From NCBI GenBank assembly GCA_030550275.1, contig JAUQPR010000011.1:1-64000 (forward strand): a DNA stretch of 64,000 nucleotides, read 5' to 3'. The stretch is from Bacteroidota bacterium (GTDB taxonomy: Bacteria > Bacteroidota > Ignavibacteria > Kapaibacteriales > HRBIN21). The position numbers and the translations under genes are program-made. The stretch's first letter is position 1; the number at the start of each line of letters is the position of its first letter. Of this stretch, positions 25,081 through 34,050 are shown in pieces. The notes below the pieces were generated by a model. That model was not told where the DNA came from, ran no database searches, and saw only the letters and a program-made list of their open reading frames with translations.

Positions 25081-25152
25081 GACCCCGTAGCTCAGTGGTA
25101 GAGCAACGGCCTTTTAAGCCGTGGGTCGCTGGTTCGATCCCAGCCGGGGTCA
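25081..25152 (+). tRNA. tRNA-Lys (TTT anticodon)
   Basis: 72-nt tRNA: acceptor GACCCCG/CGGGGTC, anticodon stem ACGGC/GCCGT around CTTTTAA (anticodon TTT), T stem GCTGG/CCAGC with TTCGATC loop. Discriminator A at 25152, no encoded CCA. It starts 11 nt after tRNA-Ser and likely shares its transcript. Ends 6 nt from the convergent DUF4139 gene. Confidence 0.97.
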
Positions 25153-25158
25153 CCCCGC

Positions 25159-26520
25159 TCAAGGACGCCGCCGCAGTTGCAGCGTGAAGGTGATCGTTTC
25201 GCGGGATTTCCCCACCAATTGGGTCCGGAACACCGCTGTTTGCGCCTCCTCGCGGCGATACGGGTGGGAGGAGCGCACGATGTCCCATTCGACCACGTTC
25301 CATTCGCTCACCTGGAATACCAGCTCGACGGTGGCAGGAGTTGGGCGGCGATTCTCCAGCAGAATCTCGTAGGTGAGCTGCACCGTTGTCGGCGAGAGCT
25401 CGCGCTGTTCGCGCCGGCGCTGCAGGGCTTGGATGTCGAAGGCGCGCCCGAGTGCAATCACTGCGGTATCGCCCACCGGAGTCTGCGCCAGAGGACTTTC
25501 ACCCAGAAAGCCAGGCTGCTCCATTGCCGCCGAATACGCTTGCACTGTTCCAGCCGGAAGCGGGATGCCCAGTCCGTTGGCAGCGGTGTTGGGAATGCGC
25601 AGAGTCAGCTCAGCAGAGAGCCGCCCACTGTGGGCGCTTGAGGTGCTGATGCGGTAGAAGCGCTCGACCGAGCCGACAACGGCATCGAACACGGGCACAG
25701 ACAGCTGCTGCCGTGGGAGCAGCGTGACGCGCTGGGGGAGCTCGTAGCGGTAGTAGTCGCCGAAGACCTCTGCAGGGACGGCTTCGGCGACCTTGGCTTC
25801 GGCGGTGCGGAGTGCTGCAACCGCTTCGAACACCACCGGAGGCTGCCGTCGAGGTTGCCCAGCAACAAGCGAGAGCTGCGCATGGTCGAAGCGCTCCTCC
25901 GTAGCATTCTGGATGATGGCGAAGGACTGCAGCCGAAGCTGTGTTCCCGTATCGGGGAGATGGGCATAGTAGCGCATCTGCCAGGAGATGCCGTTGAGCA
26001 GGTACCGCAGGGAAGCTTGAGCAGTGCTGGGGCGCTCGCTTGCTACGGTTGCCATCAGGGACGGTCGGAGCTGGAGCGCGCTGGGGAGCGAATCCAACAG
26101 GATGCGGTAGCTCATTGGCGAGGGGAGCAGGAGAACGCCGACGGGCGTCCGCAGCACGGCGTGGTCGGCGAGCACCTCCGTGAGCCGCCCTTCGATAACC
26201 TGCTGCCCATCGGGGCTGAGGAAGCGTACGGGCTGACCTCGGAGCGCCTTGAGAAGCTGCTCGCCAGTGGGGAGCTGGGCGGAGTAGTCCAACTGCTGCA
26301 GGCGTCCGCTGGAGAGCTGGAGATGGAGGCTCTGTGGCTCCACTGCCGAGCCAGGGATCGGGAACGAAAAGCGGGCAATCCCGCCGGGCAACGAGAGATG
26401 GTAACGCTCTACAACGGCGGCAAATCCCTGCTGGTAGACGAACATCTCCAGCGCCTGCCGTGTGAGCTCTTGGGCAGAGAGCACAAGCACACAGCTCAGG
26501 ACGGCAACTCCGTAGCGCAT
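25159..26520 (-). CDS. Exported DUF4139-family protein
   Basis: 453 residues from the ATG at 26520 with signal peptide MRYGVAVLSCVLVLSAQE. The layout fits DUF4139: an N-terminal beta-rich part on which the protein reports values such as RFSFPIPGSAVEPQSLHLQL, then a central YLLNGISWQMRYYAHLPDTGTQLRLQSFAIIQNATEERFDHAQLSLVAG segment typical of the family, and a C-terminal part with YEILLENRRPTPATVELVFQV and VVEWDI. The function is unknown. Last gene of a queA-holin-like-DUF4139 run (29-nt gap to the membrane-protein gene). Confidence 0.75.
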   Translation of the reverse strand: MRYGVAVLSCVLVLSAQELTRQALEMFVYQQGFAAVVERYHLSLPGGIARFSFPIPGSAVEPQSLHLQLSSGRLQQLDYSAQLPTGEQLLKALRGQPVRFLSPDGQQVIEGRLTEVLADHAVLRTPVGVLLLPSPMSYRILLDSLPSALQLRPSLMATVASERPSTAQASLRYLLNGISWQMRYYAHLPDTGTQLRLQSFAIIQNATEERFDHAQLSLVAGQPRRQPPVVFEAVAALRTAEAKVAEAVPAEVFGDYYRYELPQRVTLLPRQQLSVPVFDAVVGSVERFYRISTSSAHSGRLSAELTLRIPNTAANGLGIPLPAGTVQAYSAAMEQPGFLGESPLAQTPVGDTAVIALGRAFDIQALQRRREQRELSPTTVQLTYEILLENRRPTPATVELVFQVSEWNVVEWDIVRSSHPYRREEAQTAVFRTQLVGKSRETITFTLQLRRRP

Positions 26521-26549
26521 GAGCCAATCCACAGATGTGGAACCCTTCT

Positions 26550-26888
26550 CTACAGCCTCAACAGCCAGCGCCCGAAGGCGGAGAGCACCGAAATCAGCAG
26601 CGCCGCAAGCAGCGTGGAGCCAAAGTTAACGATGTGGAAGCCCTCAACCAGCAGGTCCACCAGCCACAGCCCAATAGCGTTGATGACCAGCAGGAACAGC
26701 CCCATGGTCAGCACCACCGCCGGCAAGGTCAGCAGGATCAGCAGCGGACGCACGAACACGTTGACCAACCCCAGTAGCAGGGCAACCAGCAGAGCTGTCC
26801 AGAAGCTCTCCACTTGGACGCCCGGCAGTACGTGGGCAACCACGATGATACTGAGCGCGTTGAGCAGCCATAGGGCAACAAGGCGCAT
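26550..26888 (-). CDS. Small membrane protein, phage-holin family 4/YvlD-like
   Basis: 112 residues made of four membrane helices: LWLLNALSIIVVAHVLPGV, FWTALLVALLLGLVNVFV, LLILLTLPAVVLTMGLFLLVINAIGLWLVDLL and STLLAALLISVLSAFGRWLL. The RPLLILLTLP and GLFLLVINA elements are typical of the superfamily IV holin/YvlD family. Despite the name, most chromosomal members have no link to phage lysis. It follows queA by 7 nt. No phage genes are near. Confidence 0.88.
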   Translation of the reverse strand: MRLVALWLLNALSIIVVAHVLPGVQVESFWTALLVALLLGLVNVFVRPLLILLTLPAVVLTMGLFLLVINAIGLWLVDLLVEGFHIVNFGSTLLAALLISVLSAFGRWLLRL

Positions 26889-26895
26889 GAGCTGC

Positions 26896-27951
26896 TCACA
26901 GGATAAGGAGAGCGTCCCCGTAAGCGCCGAAGCGGTAGCCCTCTTTGAGCGCCGTGCGGTAGGCTTTCATCAGCAGCTCCGGTCCAGCAAGCGCTGCTCC
27001 AGCCAGCAGCGAGGGCGAGTTCGGAGGGTGGAAGTTCGTAATCATCCGCTGCGAGATGCGGAAGTCGTACGGCGGGTAGATGAAGCGGTCGGTCCACCCC
27101 TTGGTGGGTTTGAGCGTGTTTGTGGTAAGCACGCTCGATTCCAAGGCTCGGACCACGCTGGCGCCGACGGCGTAGACGGTACGCCGGTGCTGTAGAGCAG
27201 AGTTGATGCGGGTGACGGCTTCCGGCGTGACTTCGAAGTACTCCGAGCTCATGGTGTGCTTGCTGAGGTCCTCGACCTCGATGCGCTCGAAGGCGCCGGT
27301 GCCGATGTGGAGCGTGATCGGGACAATGTGCACACCCTTGGCGCGCAGCGCCTCCACAAGCTCGTGGGTGAAGTGCAAGCCCGCCGTCGGAGGAGCAATG
27401 GAGCGCATCTTGGCGGGGTTGGCAAAGATGGTCTGGTAGTACTCCTTGTCCAGCTCCTCGGGCTCGCGCTTGATGTAGTCGGGGAGCACGACCGTGCCGA
27501 TGCGCTCCATGACTTTGTAGAGGTCGCCCTCGTAGCTGAAGCGTGCGATGCGCCCGCGTGAGGTGGTGTTGTCAATGATTTCGGCGTAGAAGCGGTTGTT
27601 GTCGAAGTAGAGCTTGTTGCCGATGCGCACCTTGCGAGCCGGTTCAACGAGCACCTCCCAGATGCGGTCCTCCGGGTGCAGCTCCCGCAGCATGATGACC
27701 TCGATGGGGGCATTGGTGCGCTCCTTCTTCCCGATCAGGCGCGCCGGGTAGACGTAGGTGTCGTTGACAACCAGGCAGTCGCCACGGTGGAAGTACTCCA
27801 CGATATCGCGGAAGACACGGTGGTGGATTTCGCCGGTGGAGCGGTCCAGCACCATCAGCCGGGCGCTATCGCGTGGGTCGGCGGGATAGCGCGCAATGTT
27901 CTGACGCGTGAGAGGATAGTGGAACGTCGAAAGCTTGGTTCGTAGCAGCAT
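26896..27951 (-). CDS. queA: S-adenosylmethionine:tRNA ribosyltransferase-isomerase (QueA), copy 1
   Basis: 351 residues from the ATG at 27951, the standard QueA length; a longer frame to 28224 overlaps uvrB and is rejected. QueA moves ribose from SAM onto 7-aminomethyl-7-deazaguanine in tRNA, giving epoxyqueuosine. Motifs: YPADPRDSARLMVLDRSTGE, NDTYVYPARL, PPTAGLHFTHELVEAL, TLHIGTGAFERIEVEDL, and the C-terminal EGYRFGAYGDALLIL. The usual GTTSVRALE is GASVVRALES here, and the NFHxPxST segment reads NFHPPNSPSLL. A second, more canonical paralogue is at 46.9 kb. Divergent from uvrB; a weak TACCCTTG element (27995-28002, minus) could serve as its promoter. Confidence 0.9.
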   Translation of the reverse strand: MLLRTKLSTFHYPLTRQNIARYPADPRDSARLMVLDRSTGEIHHRVFRDIVEYFHRGDCLVVNDTYVYPARLIGKKERTNAPIEVIMLRELHPEDRIWEVLVEPARKVRIGNKLYFDNNRFYAEIIDNTTSRGRIARFSYEGDLYKVMERIGTVVLPDYIKREPEELDKEYYQTIFANPAKMRSIAPPTAGLHFTHELVEALRAKGVHIVPITLHIGTGAFERIEVEDLSKHTMSSEYFEVTPEAVTRINSALQHRRTVYAVGASVVRALESSVLTTNTLKPTKGWTDRFIYPPYDFRISQRMITNFHPPNSPSLLAGAALAGPELLMKAYRTALKEGYRFGAYGDALLIL

Positions 27952-28029
27952 CACCCCTGCCGATGCGTTTATTCCACAGGCGTTGCACACCTCGCAAGGG
28001 TACGTGACGTAAACGGGCGCAGTTTTGGG

Positions 28030-28037
28030 TAGATTTG
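28030..28037 (+). promoter_or_regulatory. TAGATTTG -7 element for uvrB
   Basis: Exact TAnnTTTG match ending 20 nt before the uvrB ATG at 28058, in the 106-bp queA/uvrB divergent gap. A TTTTG lies just before it. On the minus strand the gap has only a one-mismatch element for queA. Confidence 0.5.
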
Positions 28038-28057
28038 TACCTTTGCGGGCAACCAGA

Positions 28058-30160
28058 ATGCAGCCGATGGCGGGAAGGTTTGAGCTGGTAGCGCCGTACG
28101 AGCCTGCCGGGGACCAGCCCAAGGCGATCCGGCAGTTGGTGGAAAACCTGCGGCGTGGGGTCAAGCACCAGGTGCTCCTGGGAGTCACGGGCTCGGGCAA
28201 GACCTTCACCATCTCCAATGTCATCGCCCAGGTTCAGAAGCCCACGCTGGTGATCTCGCCGAACAAGACCCTGGCAGCCCAGCTCTACGGGGAGTTCCGC
28301 CAATTCTTCCCGCACAACGCGGTGGAGTTCTTCATCTCCTACTACGACTACTACCAGCCCGAGGCGTACGTGCCGGCAACGGACACGTACATTGAGAAGG
28401 AGGTTGCCATCAACGAGGAGATTGATCGGCTGCGGTTGCGGGCAACGAGCGCGCTGCTGTCGGGGCGGCGCGATGTCATCGTTGTTGCCTCGGTGAGCTG
28501 CATCTACAGCCTTGGGCGCCCGGAGGATTTCCAGACGCTCCAGTTGCCACTGCATGTGGGGATGCGGATTTCGCGCCGGCAGCTCCTGTACCGCCTGGTG
28601 GATATCTACTACGTGCGCAACGATGTGGAGCTGGAGCGGGGCAGCTTCCGCGTGCGCGGCGATGTCATTGATATTGTGCCGGCGTACGAGCACAACCGGG
28701 TGTTGCGGGTGGAGCTCTTCGGGGATGAGATCGAGCAGCTCTGCTGGATTGAGCGCCAGAGTGGGAGGAGGCTGGAACAGGTGGATTCGGTAGTGCTCTA
28801 CCCGGCGAAGCTGTTCGTCACAACGCGGGCGCAACTGGAGCGGGCAATTGTCGGCATCCAGCAGGAGCTGCAGCAGCGGCTGCGCGAACTCCGTGCCCAG
28901 GGCAAGGAGCTGGAGGCGCGTCGATTGGAGCAGCGCACACTGCTCGATATCGAGATGTTACGCGAGATTGGCTACTGCCCTGGCATCGAGAACTACTCGA
29001 TGTACCTCTCGGGGCGCGCTCCGGGACAGCGCCCGTGGTGCCTACTGGATTACTTCCCGCGCGATTACCTGCTCATCATTGACGAAAGCCACGTTACCAT
29101 CCCCCAGTTGCGCGGGATGTACAACGGTGACCGCTCACGTAAGGAGACCTTGGTCGAGTACGGCTTCCGACTCCCTTCGGCGTTGGAGAACCGACCGCTG
29201 CGCTTTGAGGAGTTCGAAGAGCTGGTCAACCAGGTCATCTACGTCAGCGCCACGCCCGGGGAGTACGAGCTGCACAAGAGCGCCGGTGTAGTGGTCGAAC
29301 AGATCATCCGTCCGACGGGGTTGCTCGATCCGGAGATTCAGGTTCGCCCCACCCGCAATCAGATTGATGACCTGCTCGAGGAGATCCGCCGCCGGGTGGC
29401 TCGGCACCAGCGCGTGCTGGTGACGACGCTGACCAAGCGCATGGCGGAGGACTTAGCCGAATACCTCCACGGGCTGGGAGTGCGGGTGGCGTACCTGCAT
29501 TCAGAGATCGACGCCGTCGAACGCGTCGAGATTCTGCGCGATCTGCGCCTGGGGCGCTACGATGTCTTGGTTGGGGTCAACCTGCTGCGCGAAGGCTTGG
29601 ACCTGCCGGAGGTCTCCTTGGTGGCGATTCTGGACGCGGACAAGGAGGGGTTCCTCCGCAGCGAGCGTTCTCTCCTGCAGATTGCCGGACGCACCGCGCG
29701 CAATGCCGAGGGGATGGTCATCCTCTACGCCGACCGTGTGACCGAATCCATGCGCAGGGTCATCGAGGAGACAAACCGGCGGCGCCGCCTGCAGTTGGAG
29801 TACAACCGGACGCATGGCATCAATCCGCAGACGGTCTACAAGAGCCTGGAGGAGATTCTGCAGACCACGGCGGTTGCCGACATCCAGCAGCGGCGGCGTC
29901 CCAGCCGCTATGAGCTGAGCGTGCAGACGGCAGTGGTTGCCGATCCGCTGCTTCCGTACATGGATGTGCAGCAGCGGCGGGAGCTGGTGCAGGGGCTCTA
30001 TCGAGAGATGATGCGTGCCGCCAGCGAGCTGGATTTCGAGCGCGCAGCGCAGTTACGGGACCAGCTCCGCGAACTGGCGCGCCAGTTCCCCGAATGTGCC
30101 GAGGCTCTTACGGCTTTGTCACGGGGAGAGGAGAGTGCGGCTCTGGAATCCGGTACGTGA
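28058..30160 (+). CDS. uvrB: Excinuclease ABC subunit B
   Basis: 700 residues from the ATG at 28058; the TTG at 28025 lies within the promoter region and is not used. UvrB is the damage-verifying helicase of nucleotide excision repair. Walker [10 protein letters not shown] (near residue 43), the damage-probing beta-hairpin segment [16 protein letters not shown], helicase motifs [40 protein letters not shown] and [23 protein letters not shown], and a C-terminal UVR motif ([16 protein letters not shown]) that binds UvrC. Its last 53 nt overlap the rpoZ-like gene on the opposite strand. Confidence 0.98.
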   Translation: MQPMAGRFELVAPYEPAGDQPKAIRQLVENLRRGVKHQVLLGVTGSGKTFTISNVIAQVQKPTLVISPNKTLAAQLYGEFRQFFPHNAVEFFISYYDYYQPEAYVPATDTYIEKEVAINEEIDRLRLRATSALLSGRRDVIVVASVSCIYSLGRPEDFQTLQLPLHVGMRISRRQLLYRLVDIYYVRNDVELERGSFRVRGDVIDIVPAYEHNRVLRVELFGDEIEQLCWIERQSGRRLEQVDSVVLYPAKLFVTTRAQLERAIVGIQQELQQRLRELRAQGKELEARRLEQRTLLDIEMLREIGYCPGIENYSMYLSGRAPGQRPWCLLDYFPRDYLLIIDESHVTIPQLRGMYNGDRSRKETLVEYGFRLPSALENRPLRFEEFEELVNQVIYVSATPGEYELHKSAGVVVEQIIRPTGLLDPEIQVRPTRNQIDDLLEEIRRRVARHQRVLVTTLTKRMAEDLAEYLHGLGVRVAYLHSEIDAVERVEILRDLRLGRYDVLVGVNLLREGLDLPEVSLVAILDADKEGFLRSERSLLQIAGRTARNAEGMVILYADRVTESMRRVIEETNRRRRLQLEYNRTHGINPQTVYKSLEEILQTTAVADIQQRRRPSRYELSVQTAVVADPLLPYMDVQQRRELVQGLYREMMRAASELDFERAAQLRDQLRELARQFPECAEALTALSRGEESAALESGT

Positions 30161-30452
30161 GCTTGCCCTCCAGGCGCTCCTTCATCGCCAGGAAGGTGGG
30201 CTTGGGAATGGCATCAAAGCGCAGGGCGATCTGGTACTGCTCCTCCTGCAGCCGACGGTAACGGATGTCGTTGGTCAGCTCATCCTCGCCGTAGGCTTCC
30301 AAGAGGTCGGCGATCTCCTCTTCGAGCTTCTGCCGCAATTGTACGGCTAAGTCCGTTGCGCGCATGCCCATCGCCACGATAGAGGCGTAGAGCGTCCCGC
30401 GCTCGTCCTCCTTCATGCGCAACTCGACCGGGTTGATGATATACGTGCTCAT
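30108..30452 (-). CDS. rpoZ: RNA polymerase omega/Rpb6-like subunit
   Basis: 114 residues from the ATG at 30452. [25 protein letters not shown] matches the Rpb6/omega core, where the conserved segment packs against the beta' subunit C-terminus and aids assembly. The C-terminal half ([20 protein letters not shown]...) resembles the Bacteroidota form, which is longer than the proteobacterial omega. The 3' end overlaps uvrB by 53 nt in antisense. It is 46 nt after the S41 peptidase gene and may be the last gene of the glyS transcript. Confidence 0.75.
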   Translation of the reverse strand: MSTYIINPVELRMKEDERGTLYASIVAMGMRATDLAVQLRQKLEEEIADLLEAYGEDELTNDIRYRRLQEEQYQIALRFDAIPKPTFLAMKERLEGKLTYRIPEPHSPLPVTKP

Positions 30453-30498
30453 GGTTGCCCGTACGGGTTCTACTGTGGGACAGGTGCCCAACGGCGGG

Positions 30499-32133
30499 CT
30501 ACTTAGACGAGGTTGCCAGGATTTTGTGGTAGCCGTAGTTCTCCAGCAGCTCCAGCGCAGCTTGGAGCTGGGGATCGCGCGGCAGAGAGCGGCGCAGCAC
30601 CTCTGCACGCGGCAGGAAGCGCAGCAGCAGCTCGCGCTCCAGGATGGGCAAGAGCTCTGTTTGGTAGCGCCGCAGGAGCGATGGCTCCTCCCGCTGGAGC
30701 TGTTGCAGAAGGCGTTCCAACTGGCGAACGGAGGTTGCCGCTACCGAGGCATCCTCTGCCTGCTGGAGCGCAGTGCGCAGCGTGTGGGTCAGGGGATAGA
30801 GACGGTCGCGCTGACCATGCACCTCCAGGAAGCGCTCCAGTTGGTAGAGGAGCTCGGATGGCGGCAGGGATTTTAGCGTTGGCATCGAGGCTGCATATGC
30901 CGTTGCGAAGCGCCCGAGCCAGCCTTCGGTTTGCAGCCAGCGCACGGGGAGTGGGAGCGAATCTGCCCCGCTCACGATGGTATCGGGCAGGATGCCCGAA
31001 TTTGCCACCACTGGGCGCCCGTTGCGCGTGCGGTAGTACTGTGGCGGTGCAGCCGTGGGGTGGGCAAATTCCGGCAATGGCTGCTTCTGAATGGTGCGCC
31101 CGGAGGGCATGAAGTAGCGCGCCGTCGTCAGCCGAAGCGAAGTGCCATAGGGCATCGGGAACATTGTCTGGACAACGCCTTTGCCCAGGGAGGGTTCGCC
31201 CACGAGGACGGCGCGGTCAAGGTCCTGGAGTACCCCGGCGACAATCTCCGAAGCGCTGGCGCTGCGCCCGTTGATGAGCACCACCAGGGGGAGCTCGGTG
31301 GAGACCGGACTGGTGTAGGCGTAGTAGGTACGGTCCTGCTGTGGGTCCCGCCCGCGGACAGTGACAATGGGGATGTCCGGCGGGAGGAAGAGTCCGCAGA
31401 CATTGACGGCGGCATCGAGGAGCCCGCCGGGGTTATCCCGCAGGTCCAGCACGAGCGCGCGCACTGGAGCCTGGCTGAGGAGCTGCTGGATGGCTTGCCG
31501 GAGCTCCTCTGGTGCTCGGCGCGAGAAGCGCTCCAGCCGAATGTAGCCGATGCTGTCGTGGAGGCGCTCCACAATTGGGAGCGCACGCAGCCGAATCTCC
31601 TCGCGCTGGAGCTGGATGCGGAGCGTATCGTATCCGCCCCAGAGGCGTTGGCGCAGGAGCCAAAGCACAATCGGGGTGCCAGGTTCGCCGCGTGTGTACC
31701 GGCGCAGCTCGCGAGAGCTACGGTGGAGCACAACTGCGGAGTCAACCTTGTAGATACGGTCCCCGACCCGGATGCCCGCTGCCCATGCCTGGGTGTTGGG
31801 GTGGACCTCGATGACGGTGAGCATGCTATCGCGCACGGCTGCAGCGATGCCGATGCCGACGTAGGCACCTGTGGAGAGGATGTCCAGCTCGTCGCTGCCC
31901 TCCTCGTCAATGAAGTAGGAGTACGGGTCCAGCCGGCGCAGCAGCGAATCCACGCCGGCGCGGAAGAGCTCGTCGGCATCGATCGGCTCGACGTAGTGCG
32001 TGATGACCGTGCGCAGTAGGGCAGTGAGGATTTCGCTCACTCGGGTGAGCTTGAGGTAGGGTGCCTCCTGGGCAAGGAGCACGGTTGCCAACAGGAGAGC
32101 CGGCAGAATCCACAGCAGCCTGCGGTGGCGCAT
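30499..32133 (-). CDS. C-terminal processing peptidase, S41 family (CtpA/Prc-like)
   Basis: 544 residues with signal peptide MRHRRLLWILPALLLATVLLAQ. Domain order: N-terminal helical part with DPYSYFIDEE, PDZ domain (about 85-175; GAYVGIGIAAAVRDS, GIRVGDRIYKVD), then the S41 protease core with LVLDLRDNPGGLLDAAVNV, the nucleophile serine in NGRSASASEIVAG (near residue 290) and general-base lysine in SLGKGVVQT (near 317). A helical tail of about 150 residues follows. Acts in the periplasm on tail-specific substrates. Starts 3 nt after glyS ends. Confidence 0.95.
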   Translation of the reverse strand: MRHRRLLWILPALLLATVLLAQEAPYLKLTRVSEILTALLRTVITHYVEPIDADELFRAGVDSLLRRLDPYSYFIDEEGSDELDILSTGAYVGIGIAAAVRDSMLTVIEVHPNTQAWAAGIRVGDRIYKVDSAVVLHRSSRELRRYTRGEPGTPIVLWLLRQRLWGGYDTLRIQLQREEIRLRALPIVERLHDSIGYIRLERFSRRAPEELRQAIQQLLSQAPVRALVLDLRDNPGGLLDAAVNVCGLFLPPDIPIVTVRGRDPQQDRTYYAYTSPVSTELPLVVLINGRSASASEIVAGVLQDLDRAVLVGEPSLGKGVVQTMFPMPYGTSLRLTTARYFMPSGRTIQKQPLPEFAHPTAAPPQYYRTRNGRPVVANSGILPDTIVSGADSLPLPVRWLQTEGWLGRFATAYAASMPTLKSLPPSELLYQLERFLEVHGQRDRLYPLTHTLRTALQQAEDASVAATSVRQLERLLQQLQREEPSLLRRYQTELLPILERELLLRFLPRAEVLRRSLPRDPQLQAALELLENYGYHKILATSSK

Positions 32134-32136
32134 TGT

Positions 32137-33573
32137 TCAGACGGGCTGTAGGACAAGGTGGTCGCGGATGTATTGGACGACGTTCGAGATGTGGACTCGA
32201 ACCTGTTCCATGGAGTCGCGGTCGCGGATGGTTACGGTGTCGTCCTGCAAGGTTTGCCCATCAATCGTTACACAAAACGGTGTGCCAATTTCATCGTGGC
32301 GGCGGTAGCGGCGTCCGATGGCGCCGGAGTCATCGTATGCGGCGCGGAAGTGGCGGCGCAGCTCCTCGTAGAGCTTGCGCGCCCTCTCGGGCATCCCTTC
32401 GCGGTTGACCAAGGGGAAGACGGCGACTTTGACCGGCGCGAGGAATGGGTGGAGCCGGAGCACAATGCGCTTTTCGGTGGTGCCACGCTCTTCGGGGATG
32501 AGCTCCTCATCGTAGGCGTTGCACAGGAATGCCAGGAAGGAGCGGGTTGCCCCCGCCGAGGTCTCCACAACGTATGGGATGTAGCGTTCGCGCGTGATGG
32601 GGTCGGTGTATTCGAGCCGCTTGCCGGAGAACTCCATGTGGCGCCGCAGGTCGAAATCCGTGCGCGAGTGGATGCCCTCCAGCTCGCCCCAGCCGAAGGG
32701 GAAGAGGAACTCGATATCCACGGCAGCGGCGGCGTAGTGGGCAAGCTTCTCATGAGGGCGAATCCGCAGCCGCTCTGCAGGGATGCCCAACTGCAGGTAC
32801 CAGCGGTAGCGCTCCTGGAGCCAGTAGTCGAACCACTCCTGTTCGGTGCCGGGCTTGACGAAGTACTGCATCTCCATCTGCTCGAACTCGCGCGTGCGGA
32901 AGAGGAAGTTGCGCGTATTGACCTCGTTGCGGAACGCCTTGCCGATCTGGGCAATACCGAAGGGGATCTTCTGGCGGCTCGTCTGCAGCACGTTGAGGAA
33001 GTTGACGTAGATGCCTTGAGCCGTCTCCGGGCGCAGGTAGACCACGCTGCTGTCGTCCTCGACCGGACCGATGAAGGTCTTGAACATGAGGTTGAAGTTG
33101 CGCACTTCGGTCCACTCCCGGGTGCCGGAGACGGGGTCGGGGATTTGGGCGTCCAGGATGATGCGGTAGTAGTCCTGTGGCTGGGAGGCCGCGCGCAGGC
33201 GCTCCTCCCAGTAATCGGCTTCCTGGTGCTTGCCCTTGGAGCGCAGTCCGGCGATGAAGTCCTCAATGAGCGTGTCGGCGCGGTAGCGGGCTTTGCTGAC
33301 CTTGTTGTCGATCATGGGGTCGGTGAACTGCTCCACGTGCCCGGAGGCTTCCCACACGCGGGGGTGCATGAGGATGGCGGCATCGAGTCCCTCGATGTCC
33401 TCGCGCGAGGTCATCGCCTGCCACCAGGCTTCCTTGAGGTTGCGCAGCAGCTCCACGCCCATAGGACCGAAGTCCCAGCAGCCGTTGAGCCCGCCGTAGA
33501 TCTCGGACGACTGGAAGACAAAGCCCCGTCGCTTTGCCAGTGCTACGACGACGTCTAACGAAGGTGCTGCCAT
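32137..33573 (-). CDS. glyS: Glycyl-tRNA synthetase, homodimeric type
   Basis: 478 residues, class II single-chain (alpha2) form as in Bacteroidota and Gram-positives. GFVFQSSEIYGGLNGCWDFGPMGVELLRN is the typical N-terminus. Class II motif 2 region (IPFGIAQIGKAFRNEVNTRNFLFRTREFEQMEMQYF), motif 3 region GATRSFLAFLCNAYDEE, and a C-terminal anticodon-binding domain (PVKVAVFPLVNREGMPERARKLYEELR). Catalyses Gly-tRNA formation. First gene of the glyS-S41-rpoZ run; its promoter appears to overlap that of the divergent dsbD operon. Confidence 0.98.
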   Translation of the reverse strand: MAAPSLDVVVALAKRRGFVFQSSEIYGGLNGCWDFGPMGVELLRNLKEAWWQAMTSREDIEGLDAAILMHPRVWEASGHVEQFTDPMIDNKVSKARYRADTLIEDFIAGLRSKGKHQEADYWEERLRAASQPQDYYRIILDAQIPDPVSGTREWTEVRNFNLMFKTFIGPVEDDSSVVYLRPETAQGIYVNFLNVLQTSRQKIPFGIAQIGKAFRNEVNTRNFLFRTREFEQMEMQYFVKPGTEQEWFDYWLQERYRWYLQLGIPAERLRIRPHEKLAHYAAAAVDIEFLFPFGWGELEGIHSRTDFDLRRHMEFSGKRLEYTDPITRERYIPYVVETSAGATRSFLAFLCNAYDEELIPEERGTTEKRIVLRLHPFLAPVKVAVFPLVNREGMPERARKLYEELRRHFRAAYDDSGAIGRRYRRHDEIGTPFCVTIDGQTLQDDTVTIRDRDSMEQVRVHISNVVQYIRDHLVLQPV

Positions 33574-33609
33574 TGCCTCATCTCCGTGGAACCATCGGCT
33601 CTGCCGTTG

Positions 33610-33626
33610 CTAAGTTTGCAAATTAG
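33610..33626. promoter_or_regulatory. Head-to-head -7 elements between glyS and the dsbD operon
   Basis: The 17-base near-palindrome CTAAGTTTGCAAATTAG carries TAAGTTTG on the plus strand (33611-33618, exact TAnnTTTG, 27 nt before the ATG at 33646) and TAATTTG on the minus strand (33619-33625, one base short of consensus). The two elements abut, so RNA polymerases serving the two operons could not bind both at once. Confidence 0.5.
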
Positions 33627-33645
33627 TAAAGCGCGTGGCTGTTCG

Positions 33646-34050
33646 ATGCCAGAGCACAGCGCGGATCGGTTCTGGGAGGAGCTACTGCAGCGGGTTGCCT
33701 GGGAGCTGGAGACGGCTCGGGCGGCGCTGCGCGAGGGGAACGAAGGGAAGGCTCGGGTGTGCGCCCGTCGGGCAGTGGGATGGTTCGTGCAGGCGCTTGC
33801 GCAGGTTTCGGCGTACCGCTACGGCAGCCACATTGGAGAGAATCTGCGCCGCATCAGTCAGGATGAGCAGCTTCCCGAAGAGGTGCGGGCAGCCGCAGCG
33901 CGGCTGCAGGGTGGGGCACGGGCACAATTGTCCGGCGAGCTCTATAGTCTCTACCCTTTGCGCGATGCGGGCATCATTCTGCGCTACTTTGCCCAGCAAG
34001 TCGGTTGTGCCGCAGCAATGGAGCGCTTGATCGCTCAGAGCGAGCAATGA
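33646..34050 (+). CDS. Small helical protein of unknown function (HEPN-like?)
   Basis: 134 residues, all-helical in appearance. ADRFWEELLQRVAWELETARAAL and ARVCARRAVGWFVQALAQVS suggest paired amphipathic helices, similar in outline to HEPN proteins, but the HEPN RNase motif (R-x4-6-H) is absent; the nearest is RYGSH. No signal peptide. The start at 33646 is favoured over 33586, which precedes the -7 element. Overlaps dsbD by 4 nt (ATGA), so it is coupled to a periplasmic thiol system, and the promoter at 33611 serves both. No confident family assignment. Confidence 0.6.
   Translation: MPEHSADRFWEELLQRVAWELETARAALREGNEGKARVCARRAVGWFVQALAQVSAYRYGSHIGENLRRISQDEQLPEEVRAAAARLQGGARAQLSGELYSLYPLRDAGIILRYFAQQVGCAAAMERLIAQSEQ

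Noticed and set aside
26550-26888. Prophage remnant from the holin-like gene
   Set aside because: This membrane family is widespread on chromosomes and no phage genes are near.
32158-33558. 466-codon plus-strand frame antisense to glyS
   Set aside because: glyS is unambiguous; the antisense frame is a codon-bias artefact.
33646-34050. HEPN ribonuclease toxin
   Set aside because: No R-x4-6-H motif, no antitoxin partner; it is coupled to dsbD instead.
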